Source of the DNA: Blattabacterium cuenoti
GTDB lineage: Bacteria; Bacteroidota; Bacteroidia; Flavobacteriales; Blattabacteriaceae
Assembly: GCF_014251955.1 (NCBI RefSeq)
Contig: NZ_CP059203.1
Coordinates: forward strand, 524,783 to 588,782
Length of the DNA: 64,000 bases
Direction of reading: 5' to 3'
Position numbers and translations under genes: made by a program. Shown in pieces: positions 8,666 through 18,293 of this stretch. Every line of letters begins with the position of its first letter. Within the stretch, counting starts at the first letter, position 1. The notes beneath the pieces were generated by a model. The model had not been told where the DNA came from, ran no database searches, and saw only the letters and a program-made list of their open reading frames with translations.

Positions 8666-10210
8666 ATGTTAAAACAGAGATTATTACAAAAAACACAACA
8701 GAAACTTTCTCCACAACAAATTAAACTAATGAAATTAGTACAATTATCTACTTTGGATTTTGAACAAAGAGTAAAACAAGAATTAGAAGAAAATACAGCG
8801 TTAGAAGAAGATTGTTCTAATTCTTCTTCTCCTAATAGCAGCAGTAACAACGATGATTTTTTTTCAGAAAATTGCGAAATAGAAGAAGAATATCCTTCTG
8901 ATACTGCTGATACATTTGATATTTCAGATAATTCTTCTAATAATCATAAAATAGATGAAATCAATATTGAAGAATATTTAAACGATGATGAAATTATAGA
9001 TAACAAAAATCATAATATCACAAATCAAAATAATAATAATCCTATTATTGAAAAATATATTTCCATAGTTTCTGGAGTCTCTTTTCAAGAGTATTTAAAA
9101 AGTCAATTACATACTTTTCGTTTTTTAAATCAAGAAGATTTATTGATAGCAGATTTTCTACTAGGTAATCTTGACGAAGATGGTTATATAAGAAGAGAAA
9201 TCTCTTCTATAGCGGATGATATCTTTTTGATACTTGGAATATCCGTTTCTGTAGATAAAATTGAAAAATTACTTTTGAATTATATACAAAAATTAGATCC
9301 TATAGGAGTAGGATCTAGAAATTTACAAGAATGTCTTCTTTTACAATTAAAAAACAAAAAAAAATCATTAGAAGTCAATTTGGCAAAAAAAATCATAAAA
9401 AATTATTTCCAATTTTTTACAAAAAAACATTATCAAAAATTACAAAATAAATTAGGAACAACAAGAAAAAATTTACGAAAAGCTATCTATCAAATAGAAA
9501 AATTAAATCCAAAACCAGGAAAAATTTATTCTGGAAACACTAGAAATTTAGATGATATTATTATTCCAGATTTTACTATTCGTATTTTGGATGGAGAATT
9601 AGAACTTTCTTTAAATCATAGAAATACTCCAGAATTAAAAATTTCGTCTTTATATTTAGATATGTTAAAATCTTATAGATGTTCAAAAAAAAAACGGAAC
9701 ATGAAAAGTGATGAAAACACTATTATATTTATAAAACAAAAAATAGATTCAGCAAAATGGTTTGTTGATGCTATCAAACAAAGAAAAAATACATTAATGT
9801 TAACAATGAATGCTATTATGGATTATCAAAGAGAATATTTTTTAACTGGAGATCCATATAAAATAAAACCTATGATTTTAAAAAATATTTCACAAAAAAT
9901 TGGAGTAGGAATATCAACGGTATCTCGTGTTGCTAGCAGCAAATATGTAAATACACCATATGGGACTTTTTTAATAAAAAGTTTTTTTTCCGAAAAAATG
10001 ATAAACGGAGAAGGAGAAGAAATATCTTCAATTGAAATAAAAAAACTATTAGGAGAATCTATTGCGAAAGAAAATAAAAAAAAACCTTTAACTGACGATA
10101 AATTATCAAAAGTACTTCAAAAAAAAGGCTATTTAATAGCTAGACGTACTGTAGCAAAATACAGAGATCAAATGCAGATACCTGTTGCAAGAATGCGAAG
10201 AATTTTATGA
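8666..10210 (+). CDS. rpoN: RNA polymerase sigma-54 factor
   Basis: Alternative sigma factor that needs AAA+ enhancer-binding proteins for promoter opening. The Q- and L-rich region I is at residues 1-48 (QQKLSPQQIKLMKLVQLSTLDFE), then a long acidic, Ser/Asn-rich linker (about 50-130). The core-binding domain contains FLNQEDLLIADFLLGNLDEDGYI. The DNA-binding domain follows, with a helix-turn-helix near SQKIGVGISTVSRVASSKY, and the RpoN box ARRTVAKYR lies about 15 residues from the C-terminus. All regions look intact. Its last 6 bp overlap the convergent aldehyde dehydrogenase gene. No enhancer-binding activator is encoded in this window. Confidence 0.96.
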   Translation: MLKQRLLQKTQQKLSPQQIKLMKLVQLSTLDFEQRVKQELEENTALEEDCSNSSSPNSSSNNDDFFSENCEIEEEYPSDTADTFDISDNSSNNHKIDEINIEEYLNDDEIIDNKNHNITNQNNNNPIIEKYISIVSGVSFQEYLKSQLHTFRFLNQEDLLIADFLLGNLDEDGYIRREISSIADDIFLILGISVSVDKIEKLLLNYIQKLDPIGVGSRNLQECLLLQLKNKKKSLEVNLAKKIIKNYFQFFTKKHYQKLQNKLGTTRKNLRKAIYQIEKLNPKPGKIYSGNTRNLDDIIIPDFTIRILDGELELSLNHRNTPELKISSLYLDMLKSYRCSKKKRNMKSDENTIIFIKQKIDSAKWFVDAIKQRKNTLMLTMNAIMDYQREYFLTGDPYKIKPMILKNISQKIGVGISTVSRVASSKYVNTPYGTFLIKSFFSEKMINGEGEEISSIEIKKLLGESIAKENKKKPLTDDKLSKVLQKKGYLIARRTVAKYRDQMQIPVARMRRIL

Positions 10211-11569
10211 TTGTTTTTTAATAATAATGGTTTTCCAATTAGAAAATTCTTTTATAGATAGAATAGAAAGTTCTCTTCCATATCCAGATTTTTTTATTCC
10301 TCCAAAAGGAAAACGAGGATCTGATTTAACTATTTCATTGATAAATACCATACCCGTATTAATTTTTTTGGATAATATTTCCGCTTTTTCTAAATTATCT
10401 GTCCAAATGGAAGCCCCTAATCCATAACACGTAGCATTAACAATAGAAGGAATTTCTTTTTCATCAGAATAAGTATAAACTAATCCTATTGGCCCAAATA
10501 TTTCTTCTTTAGGTAGATTCTTATTTTCTATCTTCAATAAAGATGGAGAAAAAAAATTTCTATCTTTTATAGATTTTAAATATATTTTTCCTCCATTTGA
10601 AATGATGTTTTTGTATTGTTGATATAATTTTTCAGATAAATCAGTACGAGAAATATAACCTATTTTAGTAGATTCATCGTATAAATCTCCTCTTTGATAT
10701 TTTTTCATTTCCTGTATTACAATATCTATAAAATCATCTACAAGAGAATTATCCACAATAAATCTTTTAGCAGAAATACATGTTTGTCCTGTATTATTGA
10801 GTCTAGATTTTGTAGCTAATTTTCCAATTTTTTCTATATTTTTAACATCTTTCATAACTACAAAAGCATCATTTCCTCCTAATTCTAAAACAGACTTTTT
10901 AATATATTTTCCGGATAAATATCCGATATGACTTCCAGCAAAATGACTTCCTGTAAAAGTCACTCCTTGTATAGTTGAATTAGATATTACTGATTCTATT
11001 TTAGGAATATCTATTAAAATAACTTGAAAAACTCCTTTTGGAAATCCAGAATCAATAAATATTTTTTCTAAAAGAATAGAACAACCTGCAGTATTAAGAG
11101 CAGGTTTCAAAAAAATTACATTTCCTAATAGCAAATTAGGAATAGAATATCTTATGGTTTGCCAAATTGGATAATTCCAAGGCATAATACCCAATATCGC
11201 CCCTATAGATTCAAATCTAACATAAGATTTTTCATATTCAGGAGTTATTGTCTCTTGAAAAAAAAGAGATTCTTTTAAATTGGAATAATATTTACATAAA
11301 TTTATACTTTTATTCACTTCTGCTATAGATTGAGTTATGGGTTTTCCCATTTCCTGAGTAATTAAATACGATATAATATCTATAGTTTTTTGCATGAAAA
11401 AAGACAGTTGAGTGATCTGTTTTATTCTATAAGAAAAAGAAGAATTTTTCCATTCCTTATATGCTTTATTAGCTATAGATAATTTATCAATAATATCTTT
11501 TTCGGATAAAAAAGAATAAGTATTTAATATATGATTATCAATAGGATCAATGGTTTGAAATTTATTCAT
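10205..11569 (-). CDS. gabD: Succinate-semialdehyde dehydrogenase-like aldehyde dehydrogenase
   Basis: NAD(P)-dependent aldehyde dehydrogenase. The catalytic cysteine C264 is in NNTGQTCISAKRF, the general-base Glu E229 in VLELGGNDA, and the Asn motif in MPWNYPIWQ (about 129-137). Its 454-residue length and its sequence around these motifs match the short succinate-semialdehyde dehydrogenases common in Bacteroidota. Substrate specificity cannot be read from the sequence, and no GABA transaminase is nearby. It lies 59 bp downstream of sufE on the same strand and overlaps rpoN tail to tail by 6 bp. Confidence 0.82.
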   Translation of the reverse strand: MNKFQTIDPIDNHILNTYSFLSEKDIIDKLSIANKAYKEWKNSSFSYRIKQITQLSFFMQKTIDIISYLITQEMGKPITQSIAEVNKSINLCKYYSNLKESLFFQETITPEYEKSYVRFESIGAILGIMPWNYPIWQTIRYSIPNLLLGNVIFLKPALNTAGCSILLEKIFIDSGFPKGVFQVILIDIPKIESVISNSTIQGVTFTGSHFAGSHIGYLSGKYIKKSVLELGGNDAFVVMKDVKNIEKIGKLATKSRLNNTGQTCISAKRFIVDNSLVDDFIDIVIQEMKKYQRGDLYDESTKIGYISRTDLSEKLYQQYKNIISNGGKIYLKSIKDRNFFSPSLLKIENKNLPKEEIFGPIGLVYTYSDEKEIPSIVNATCYGLGASIWTDNLEKAEILSKKINTGMVFINEIVKSDPRFPFGGIKKSGYGRELSILSIKEFSNWKTIIIKKQS

Positions 11570-11628
11570 AGTTATTAAATATATTTCCTCATTTTTTATA
11601 ATAGAATTATGAATGAAGGATAGTCAGT

Positions 11629-12081
11629 CTATTTTATTATTTTTCCATTTAAACTAACAGAAATTTTTGCATAAAAATCTATTGCATAGAACTTAATTTT
11701 TTTTAAAAATAAAAGTAGACCATTAGATCTAATTGGAGATAAAAATGTTTTCAACCCTATTTCGGAAATAAAATTTGCATTCGATGAAATGATTTCCAAA
11801 GGAGGATGTCCTGAATATAGACGAATCATAAGAGCAGCCATCCCTCTAGGTAATAAAGCGTCACTATCTGCATCAAAAAAAACACGTCCTCCTTTTTTTA
11901 ATTTAGCTTCCAACCAAACTTGAGATTGACAACCATGAATTAATTTATCTTCTGATCTAAATTCAGAAGATTTTTTTGGTAAATTTATTCCTAAATCTAT
12001 AAGATATTCATATCTTTCTTCCCAATTTTTTAGAATTGAAAATTCTTTTTTGATGCTTTCTTCTTTATCCTGTAACGTCAT
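11629..12081 (-). CDS. sufE: Cysteine desulfuration protein SufE
   Basis: Accepts persulfide sulfur from the SufS desulfurase and passes it to the SUF iron-sulfur scaffold. The active-site cysteine is C51 in KLIHGCQSQVWLEA. The family motif GLKTFLSPIRSNGL lies near the C-terminus, and the 150-residue length is normal. The other suf genes are not in this window. The 199-bp gap upstream (12082-12280), between it and metE, is AT-rich with a run of TA dinucleotides near 12215-12225 and may hold its promoter; no clear consensus is visible. Confidence 0.93.
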   Translation of the reverse strand: MTLQDKEESIKKEFSILKNWEERYEYLIDLGINLPKKSSEFRSEDKLIHGCQSQVWLEAKLKKGGRVFFDADSDALLPRGMAALMIRLYSGHPPLEIISSNANFISEIGLKTFLSPIRSNGLLLFLKKIKFYAIDFYAKISVSLNGKIIK

Positions 12082-12280
12082 TTCATTTCAAAAGTTTGAG
12101 ACAATCTATATAAATATAGAAGAAATATCCTTATTGATAATTTTTTGTATCAGTTTTTTTTTATTTATTATTATATATTTTAAAAAAAAAATAACTGCTA
12201 ATCCATATAATAATATATATATATAGTCGTTAAGTTATTAAAATAAGGGAGATATCCCTAAGTTTTTTTCTATACTATTC

Positions 12281-14623
12281 TTAAGAAGAATTAGTAGAAG
12301 GAGTAGGATTATTATTTAATAATTTTTCTCTAGCCATTTTTGCTGCTCTTGTCATATTTTTAAGTGATTTCATTACTTCATCCCATTTTCTAGTTTTTAA
12401 TCCACAATCTGGATTGATCCAAATATTCCTAATTGGGAATCTATTAGAAGCTTTTTGAATTAAATCAAATATTTCCTTTACAGTAGGAATTCTTGGAGAA
12501 TGAATATCATATACTCCTGGACCAATTTCATTAGGATAAGAAAATTCTGAAAAAGCCTTTAATAATTCCATTTTAGATCTTGATGTTTCTATTGTTAGAA
12601 CATCTGCATCTAAATCAGCTATATGAGATAATATGTCATTAAATTCACTATAACACATATGTGTATGAATTTGAGTTTCATCTTTTACTACACTGGAAGA
12701 AATACGAAAAGCTTTAATTGCCCAATCAAAATAAAATTTCCAATTTTTCTTTTTCAAAGGTAATCCTTCTCTAATTGCTGGTTCATCAATTTGAATTATT
12801 TGAATCCCAGAATTTTCTAAAGATTTTACTTCGTCTCTAATTGCCAAAGCAATCTGATAAGCCGTAGTAGAAATCGGTTGATCATCTCTTACAAAAGACC
12901 ATTGTAAAATAGTTACAGGTCCAGTTAACATTCCCTTCATTAATTTAGGAGTCTTAGACTGAGCAAAACAAATGGATTTGGTAGTCATATCTTTATAACG
13001 GAGAACATCTCCATAAATAACAGGAGGTTTCACACAACGACTTCCATAACTTTGAACCCATCCATTATCAGTAGAAAGAAATCCTTTTAATTTTTCTGAA
13101 AAAAATTCTACCATATCATTTCTTTCAAATTCTCCATGTACTAAAACATCTAAATTGATTTCTTCTTGTTTTCTAATAACATCTACAATAAATTTCTCAA
13201 TTTTTTTTTCATATTCTTCTTTTCTTAATTCTTTTTTTTTAAATTTATTTCGTAAAGACCTGATTTCCTTTGTCTGTGGAAAAGATCCAATAGTTGTAGT
13301 GGGAAATATAGGTAGATGAAATTTTTTTTGTTGTTTTTTTTGTCTAATCTTAAAAGAACTTTTCCTTTGAAAATCTTTATTTTTTATTTGTGTTACTCTT
13401 TCTTTCACTTTTTGATTATAAAAAAGAAAAGAATTCTTTGTTTTTTCCAATGAATTCAAATTTTTGGATAACAAATTTTTATTCCCTTTGATAACATCTT
13501 CTAAATCTTTTAATTCATAGATTTTTTGTTTTGCAAAAGACATTCTTTTTTTTACATCTGAATGAATAGAATGTTCATATTCTATATCTATAGGGACATG
13601 TATCAGAGAACAACTTGGCGCAATCATAACACGTTTTTCTCCTAATACTTTCATTGCTATTTCTATTTTCTTAATAGAATTAACATAATTATTTTTCCAA
13701 ATATTTCTTCCATCTATTATTCCTAAAGATAAAATCATTTTTTTTGTATTATTATCCAAAAAATTTAGAATACTTTCTAATTGCTCTGGATCTTCTACTA
13801 AATCAATATGCAAAGCTTTTATAGGTAAATTTCTAAAAAGAGAAATATTTTCTGAAATTCCATCAAAATAAGATGTTAATAAAATATTCATTTCAGAACA
13901 ACATTTAGATATTTCTTGATAGGCATATTGAAAAGACTCTATTTCTTTTCTAGACAAATCAAAAACTAAAATAGGCTCATCTAGTTGAATCCAATTGGCT
14001 CCTTGATCCTTTAAGAGATTAATAATTTGTATATAAATCGGAACAATATTTTCAATTAAATCCATTTTTTGAAACGAATTTTCCTTTTCTTTTCCTAAAA
14101 AAAGATAAGAAACAGGACCTATCAAAACAGGTTTTGGAATTGACTTTAATACTATTTTTGCTTCTTCAAATTCATCAAATATTTTTTTTGAAAAAATACC
14201 AAATTTTTGGTTTTTATCAAATTCTGGAACTATGTAATGATAATTAGTATTAAACCACTTAGTCATCTCCATAGCTTTTATATCCCATCCTCTTTTTTGA
14301 AACCCTCTAGCCATTGCAAAATAAATATCAATATTATGATCATCTATCATCATAGTAGTAGATGAGACTGCTGAATGGTAAGATTTAGGGATCACACCTA
14401 ATAATAAAGACATATCTAATACATGATCATAGAAACTAAAATCATTGCATGGAATTAAATCTAAACCGGATTTTTCTTGTATTTTCCAATTTTCTTTTCG
14501 TATTTGTTTCCCAACATCAAATAATTGATTTGAATCTATTTTATTTGACCAATAAGATTCGCAAGCTTTTTTTAACTCTCTTCGTACTCCTATACGAGGA
14601 TAACCTAAATTATGTTTCAGCAT
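12281..14623 (-). CDS. metE: Cobalamin-independent methionine synthase
   Basis: Transfers the methyl group of 5-methyl-tetrahydrofolate to homocysteine, the last step of methionine synthesis. It is a full-length two-barrel MetE of 780 residues: the N-terminal half starts LGYPRIGVRRELKKA and the C-terminal catalytic half starts PTTTIGSFPQTKEIR. The zinc ligands are visible as HMC in THMCYSEF, Glu in TIETSRS and Cys in NPDCGLKTR. The linker between the halves is Lys-rich. It lies 91 bp downstream of the glmU-like gene, probably co-transcribed. No B12 or SAM riboswitch is recognisable upstream. It allows methionine synthesis without cobalamin. Confidence 0.96.
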   Translation of the reverse strand: MLKHNLGYPRIGVRRELKKACESYWSNKIDSNQLFDVGKQIRKENWKIQEKSGLDLIPCNDFSFYDHVLDMSLLLGVIPKSYHSAVSSTTMMIDDHNIDIYFAMARGFQKRGWDIKAMEMTKWFNTNYHYIVPEFDKNQKFGIFSKKIFDEFEEAKIVLKSIPKPVLIGPVSYLFLGKEKENSFQKMDLIENIVPIYIQIINLLKDQGANWIQLDEPILVFDLSRKEIESFQYAYQEISKCCSEMNILLTSYFDGISENISLFRNLPIKALHIDLVEDPEQLESILNFLDNNTKKMILSLGIIDGRNIWKNNYVNSIKKIEIAMKVLGEKRVMIAPSCSLIHVPIDIEYEHSIHSDVKKRMSFAKQKIYELKDLEDVIKGNKNLLSKNLNSLEKTKNSFLFYNQKVKERVTQIKNKDFQRKSSFKIRQKKQQKKFHLPIFPTTTIGSFPQTKEIRSLRNKFKKKELRKEEYEKKIEKFIVDVIRKQEEINLDVLVHGEFERNDMVEFFSEKLKGFLSTDNGWVQSYGSRCVKPPVIYGDVLRYKDMTTKSICFAQSKTPKLMKGMLTGPVTILQWSFVRDDQPISTTAYQIALAIRDEVKSLENSGIQIIQIDEPAIREGLPLKKKNWKFYFDWAIKAFRISSSVVKDETQIHTHMCYSEFNDILSHIADLDADVLTIETSRSKMELLKAFSEFSYPNEIGPGVYDIHSPRIPTVKEIFDLIQKASNRFPIRNIWINPDCGLKTRKWDEVMKSLKNMTRAAKMAREKLLNNNPTPSTNSS

Positions 14624-14714
14624 AAAATAATTTTTAGATAATAAATCTAAACTAAAAAACGGACTTATATAAATACTTTTACTTTTATTTATATTTTTAC
14701 TACTACGACTCTAT

Positions 14715-15917
14715 TTATTTCATGGAGGGATGATGATATAAATATTCTAAAATTTCTTTATCCAAAAAAGAAAAATGGACGTTTCTTCTTTTCATCATAA
14801 TTTCAGCAGTTTCACAAACTTTTTTAAAAGGAATCACTTTTTTATCTTGTATTCCTCCCAAAGAAAAAGAAGGAATATATCTAGGAGGGAACCCATATCC
14901 AAAAACATTTGCATTCACCCCAACCATTGTCGCTGTGTTAAATTGAGTATTAATAGCAGATTTAGAGTGATCTCCCATAATCATTCCAAAAAATTGGACC
15001 TCAATAGGATAAAAATTATTTTTTTTATAATTCCAAACTGTTACTTTAGAATAATCATTTCTTAAATTAGAAATATTTGTTCCAGCCCCTAAATTACACC
15101 ATTCTCCTAAAATAGTGTTTCCTAAGAAACCATCATGAGCTTTATTCGAATAAGAAAATATAACAGAATTTTTTATTTCCCCACCTATTTTACAAAAAGG
15201 ACCAATGGTAGTCGCCCCATATACTTTAGTTCCCATGTTTAATGTTGCTTTTTTACAAATAGCGACTGGCCCTCTAATCATCGATCCTTCCATGATTTGA
15301 ACCCCTTTCTCAAGATATATTGGACCCAATTTTGCATTTAGTACAATATTATCTGCAACAATCTTCTCTTCTAAAAATATTCTTTTTTTTAAAAGAATAT
15401 GATTTTTTCCTAAAAGGGGAAAAGAATCTTTTCCTTTTGTTAAAAAAGAAAAATCTTGTTTTAATACAATTTCGTTATTGATAAAAATATCCCATGGATA
15501 TTGAATATAAACAATTTGGTTTTGTTTTAATTGATAAATTTTTTTGTATTTTTTTTCATTTTTTAAACAAAATGGATCAGAAAAAGAAAAATAAGATTTT
15601 CGAACAGCTACGATTTTTTTGTTAAAAACAATAACTTCATTTTCTTTTAATTTCAAAAGAATTTGAATCAATTCTTCATTTGGAAGAAATGAAGAATTGA
15701 TCAATAAAATATCCTTAAATACATTTTTTTTTTCAATTTCAAAAGAATATTTCTTTGAAAGATATGGCTGTGTAAGAACAACAGCTTTCCCTCCCATATA
15801 TTTTTCCCATCTTTCTCTTATAGTTAAGATACCCAAACGAATTTCGGATACTGGTCTGGTAAATGTAATGGGAAACAAATTTTTCCACTCTATTCCATCA
15901 TATAATATAAAATCCAT
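14715..15917 (-). CDS. glmU: GlmU-like sugar nucleotidyltransferase / left-handed beta-helix acetyltransferase
   Basis: Matches the short Bacteroidota GlmU-type family (known as TIGR03991), proposed to make UDP-GlcNAc. The N-terminus (FPITFTRPVSEIRLGILTIRERWEKY) is a degenerate nucleotidyltransferase domain. The C-terminal half (about 190-370) is a hexapeptide-repeat beta-helix with GATTIGPFCKIGGEIKNSV and GNTILGEWCNLGAGTN. At 400 residues it is shorter than the 456 of classical GlmU. It follows rpmE2 by 29 bp, an order seen in other Flavobacteriia. Function rests on family assignment, so the symbol is provisional. Confidence 0.82.
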   Translation of the reverse strand: MDFILYDGIEWKNLFPITFTRPVSEIRLGILTIRERWEKYMGGKAVVLTQPYLSKKYSFEIEKKNVFKDILLINSSFLPNEELIQILLKLKENEVIVFNKKIVAVRKSYFSFSDPFCLKNEKKYKKIYQLKQNQIVYIQYPWDIFINNEIVLKQDFSFLTKGKDSFPLLGKNHILLKKRIFLEEKIVADNIVLNAKLGPIYLEKGVQIMEGSMIRGPVAICKKATLNMGTKVYGATTIGPFCKIGGEIKNSVIFSYSNKAHDGFLGNTILGEWCNLGAGTNISNLRNDYSKVTVWNYKKNNFYPIEVQFFGMIMGDHSKSAINTQFNTATMVGVNANVFGYGFPPRYIPSFSLGGIQDKKVIPFKKVCETAEIMMKRRNVHFSFLDKEILEYLYHHPSMK

Positions 15918-15946
15918 AATAACACAAAATAGTTTATTTTTTTATT

Positions 15947-16201
15947 TCAAAATTTTTTATATTTTTCATACTTTTTCTTAAATTTTTCTGCTGGACCTGT
16001 TTTTCCTAAAAATCTCTTTTCTCCAGTAAAAAAAGGATGTGAGAAGCTGGATATTTCCATTTTATATAAAGGATAATCTAATCCATTTATTTGAATAGAA
16101 TCTTTTGTTTCCACCGTAGATTTACATATTAATATTTTTTCGTTATTAATATCTTTAAAAACAACAGGTCTATAATTTTCTGGATGTATTTTCTTTTTCA
16201 T
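15947..16201 (-). CDS. rpmE2: Ribosomal protein L31, type B
   Basis: 84 residues with the type-B L31 pattern: an N-terminal HPENYRPVVFKD, then SHPFFTGEKRF near the C-terminus. It lacks the CxxC zinc ligands of type-A L31, so it should not depend on zinc. Its C-terminal tail is short and Lys-rich. It lies between the fabH-like gene (107 bp upstream) and the glmU-like gene (29 bp downstream). Confidence 0.95.
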   Translation of the reverse strand: MKKKIHPENYRPVVFKDINNEKILICKSTVETKDSIQINGLDYPLYKMEISSFSHPFFTGEKRFLGKTGPAEKFKKKYEKYKKF

Positions 16202-16308
16202 AATTTAATTTTTTTTATATTATATCAAAAAAATTGATTTATTTGATTCATTTTCAACATAATTATTATCTATCATTCGTGTTGTTGCAAAATAATAATA
16301 GATAATAA

Positions 16309-17409
16309 TTATTTAGGAAAACGATAAATCATTCCATTAATATTCATACCAGCTCCTAATGATGCCATTAATATGGTATCTCCAGGATTAATTTTATGAG
16401 GAGGCATTTTCCCTTGAAGAATTAAATCTAACAAAGTAGGAACAGTCGCTACAGAAGAATTTCCAAGCTTTTGGATACTCATAGGCATTAAATTTTTGTA
16501 AAAATCTTTGTCTTTAAAAAAAGAAGATGAATAATTATACAATTTCAACAATCGACTCAAAATAGCATAATCCATTTTAGCATTTGCTTGATGAATAAGA
16601 ATTTTATTAATATCCTTAAGATGTAAATCTGCATGATCCAATATGCTTTTTATCATATTAGGAACTTCTGTTAATGCATATTCATAAATACGTCTTCCAT
16701 TCATTTTAATATTCACTAGAGATTTTTTATAACTAGGATTTAAAGAAGGACCATTCGATAAATAATGTAATTCTTCATTATTATTACATTGAGAATCATA
16801 ATAAATAATTCCGTGATTCTCATTTTCTATTTCAATTGCAGATAAAACGGCAGCTCCTGCTCCATCCGAAAAAATCATTGCATTTCTATCATGTGGATCT
16901 ATTACTTTAGATAAAGTTTCAGAACTTGTTATCAAAATATTCTTAGCATATTTAGATCGTAAAAGTTGATCAGCTAAAATCATTCCTTCTATCCATCCTG
17001 GACATCCAAAAATCATATCATATGGACGACATTTTCTATTTCTGATTTGAAGTTTATTTTTAACTCTAGCTGCTAAAGATGGCATCAAATCAGATTGAAA
17101 AGAAATAGGATTGATATCTCCATAATTGTGAGCAGATATAATATAATCTATTTTTTCTTTATAAATTTTAGAATTAATTAAAGCTCTTTTTGCCGCAATA
17201 GTAGCAATATCAGAATTCAATAAAGTATTATTGATATATCTTCTTTCTTCTATTTCTGTTATTTTTTGGAATTTATTAATAATTTCTTTGTTAGACTTAT
17301 TAATCTTTAATCCTTTCTTGTCGTAAAATGTATATTTAAAAAAATGATTACTTTTTATAATCTTTTTTGGTAAATAATGCCCAGTTCCTGTAATGATTGA
17401 TCGAATCAT
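16309..17409 (-). CDS. fabH: 3-oxoacyl-ACP synthase III family protein (FabH-like)
   Basis: Thiolase-fold condensing enzyme. The catalytic triad is visible: Cys136 in IFGCPGWIEGM, His in KILIHQANAKMD and Asn in LGNSSVATVPTL. At 366 residues it is longer than housekeeping FabH (about 320) and resembles a Flavobacteriia paralogue group starting MIRSIITGTGHYLP with a charged insert before TEIEERRY. Whether it starts fatty-acid synthesis or acts on another acyl substrate cannot be told from sequence. FabF and ACP are encoded at about 47-48.8 kb. It is divergent from ubiE/menG, with 98 bp between starts. Confidence 0.85.
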   Translation of the reverse strand: MIRSIITGTGHYLPKKIIKSNHFFKYTFYDKKGLKINKSNKEIINKFQKITEIEERRYINNTLLNSDIATIAAKRALINSKIYKEKIDYIISAHNYGDINPISFQSDLMPSLAARVKNKLQIRNRKCRPYDMIFGCPGWIEGMILADQLLRSKYAKNILITSSETLSKVIDPHDRNAMIFSDGAGAAVLSAIEIENENHGIIYYDSQCNNNEELHYLSNGPSLNPSYKKSLVNIKMNGRRIYEYALTEVPNMIKSILDHADLHLKDINKILIHQANAKMDYAILSRLLKLYNYSSSFFKDKDFYKNLMPMSIQKLGNSSVATVPTLLDLILQGKMPPHKINPGDTILMASLGAGMNINGMIYRFPK

Positions 17410-17507
17410 TTTTAATACTTTGAAAATAATAACTAAAAAAATCCTTGTAAGAAAATCGTTTTTTTATTAATTTCTTACATAAAAAATTATGTAATATAAA
17501 TAATCTT

Positions 17508-18241
17508 ATGAACAAAGATCCTATTTTTTCAAAGGAAAAAGAATTAACGAAAATGTTTGACGCTATTTCCTATAAATATGATTTGATTAATCATATTTTG
17601 TCTTTTGGAATAGATTTTTTATGGAGAAGAAAAGCTGTACATCTACTTAGTCAGATGACTGTAAAAAAAAAAAAATATTAGATATAGCTACTGGAACTGG
17701 AGACTTGGCGATCCTACTTGCTAAAAAATTTTACGATACCAATGTTATTGGATTGGATCCATCTGATAAAATGCTCAAAATAGCTAAAGAAAAAATAAAA
17801 AATAATTTTCTGGAAAAAAAAGTTAAAGTTATTCAAGGATATTCACAAAAAATTCCATTTGAAAATAATACTTTTGACGTAGTGACTATTGCATTTGGAT
17901 TAAGAAATTTTCAGTCTTTTCATCTTTCTTTTAAAGAAATATATAGAATTCTTAACCCTTTAGGAATTTTAGAAATTATGGAATTTTCCAATCCTTCAAA
18001 TATTTACGTAAAAGAATTTTACCATTTTTATTCTCATTTTATTTTGCCTAAAATAGGAAATTTTTTATCTAAAAATCATTTTGCCTATAACTATTTAGAA
18101 AAATCTATTAAATCTTTTTCTTATTCCTATTACGGAAAAAAAATGAAAAAATTCTTAAAATATCACAGATTTAAAACTATTTATACAAAAGAATTAACAT
18201 GTGGAATTGTATCTATTTATTTATCAAAAAAAATAGTTTAA
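17508..18241 (+). CDS. ubiE: Menaquinone C-methyltransferase (ubiE/menG), frame broken in a poly(A)13 run
   Basis: SAM-dependent methyltransferase for the last step of menaquinone synthesis. The ATG at 17508 opens MNKDPIFSKEKELTKMFDAI, typical of the family, and reads to a TAG at 17679-17681. The rest continues in another frame from the end of an A13 run (17663-17675): SAM motif I (LDIATGTGDLA), then FDVVTIAFGLRNF and YRILNPLGILEIMEF. Adding one A gives an uninterrupted 244-residue protein, the normal length. Motifs on both sides are intact, so this looks recently broken, rescued by slippage, or a sequencing undercall, rather than an old pseudogene. Confidence 0.88.
17663..17675 (+). repeat. 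Poly(A)13 frameshift site in ubiE/menG
   Basis: Thirteen A's preceded by GT. The upstream frame reads Val-Lys4-Tyr-stop; the downstream frame needs 14 (or 11) A's to join with Ile-Leu-Asp of SAM motif I. This is a direct reading of the sequence. The mechanism is not determined. Confidence 0.93.
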
Positions 18242-18293
18242 TTTTTTTAAAAAAAATAACTGATTTTTAATCAATTAAAATTTAAAATTACTT

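Noticed and set aside
14624..14714. Riboswitch upstream of metE
   Set aside because: Only 91 bp to the preceding same-strand gene, with no SAM or cobalamin riboswitch core.
15697..15981. Plus-strand frame over the glmU-like start and rpmE2 end
   Set aside because: Antisense to two recognised genes, with no motif of its own.
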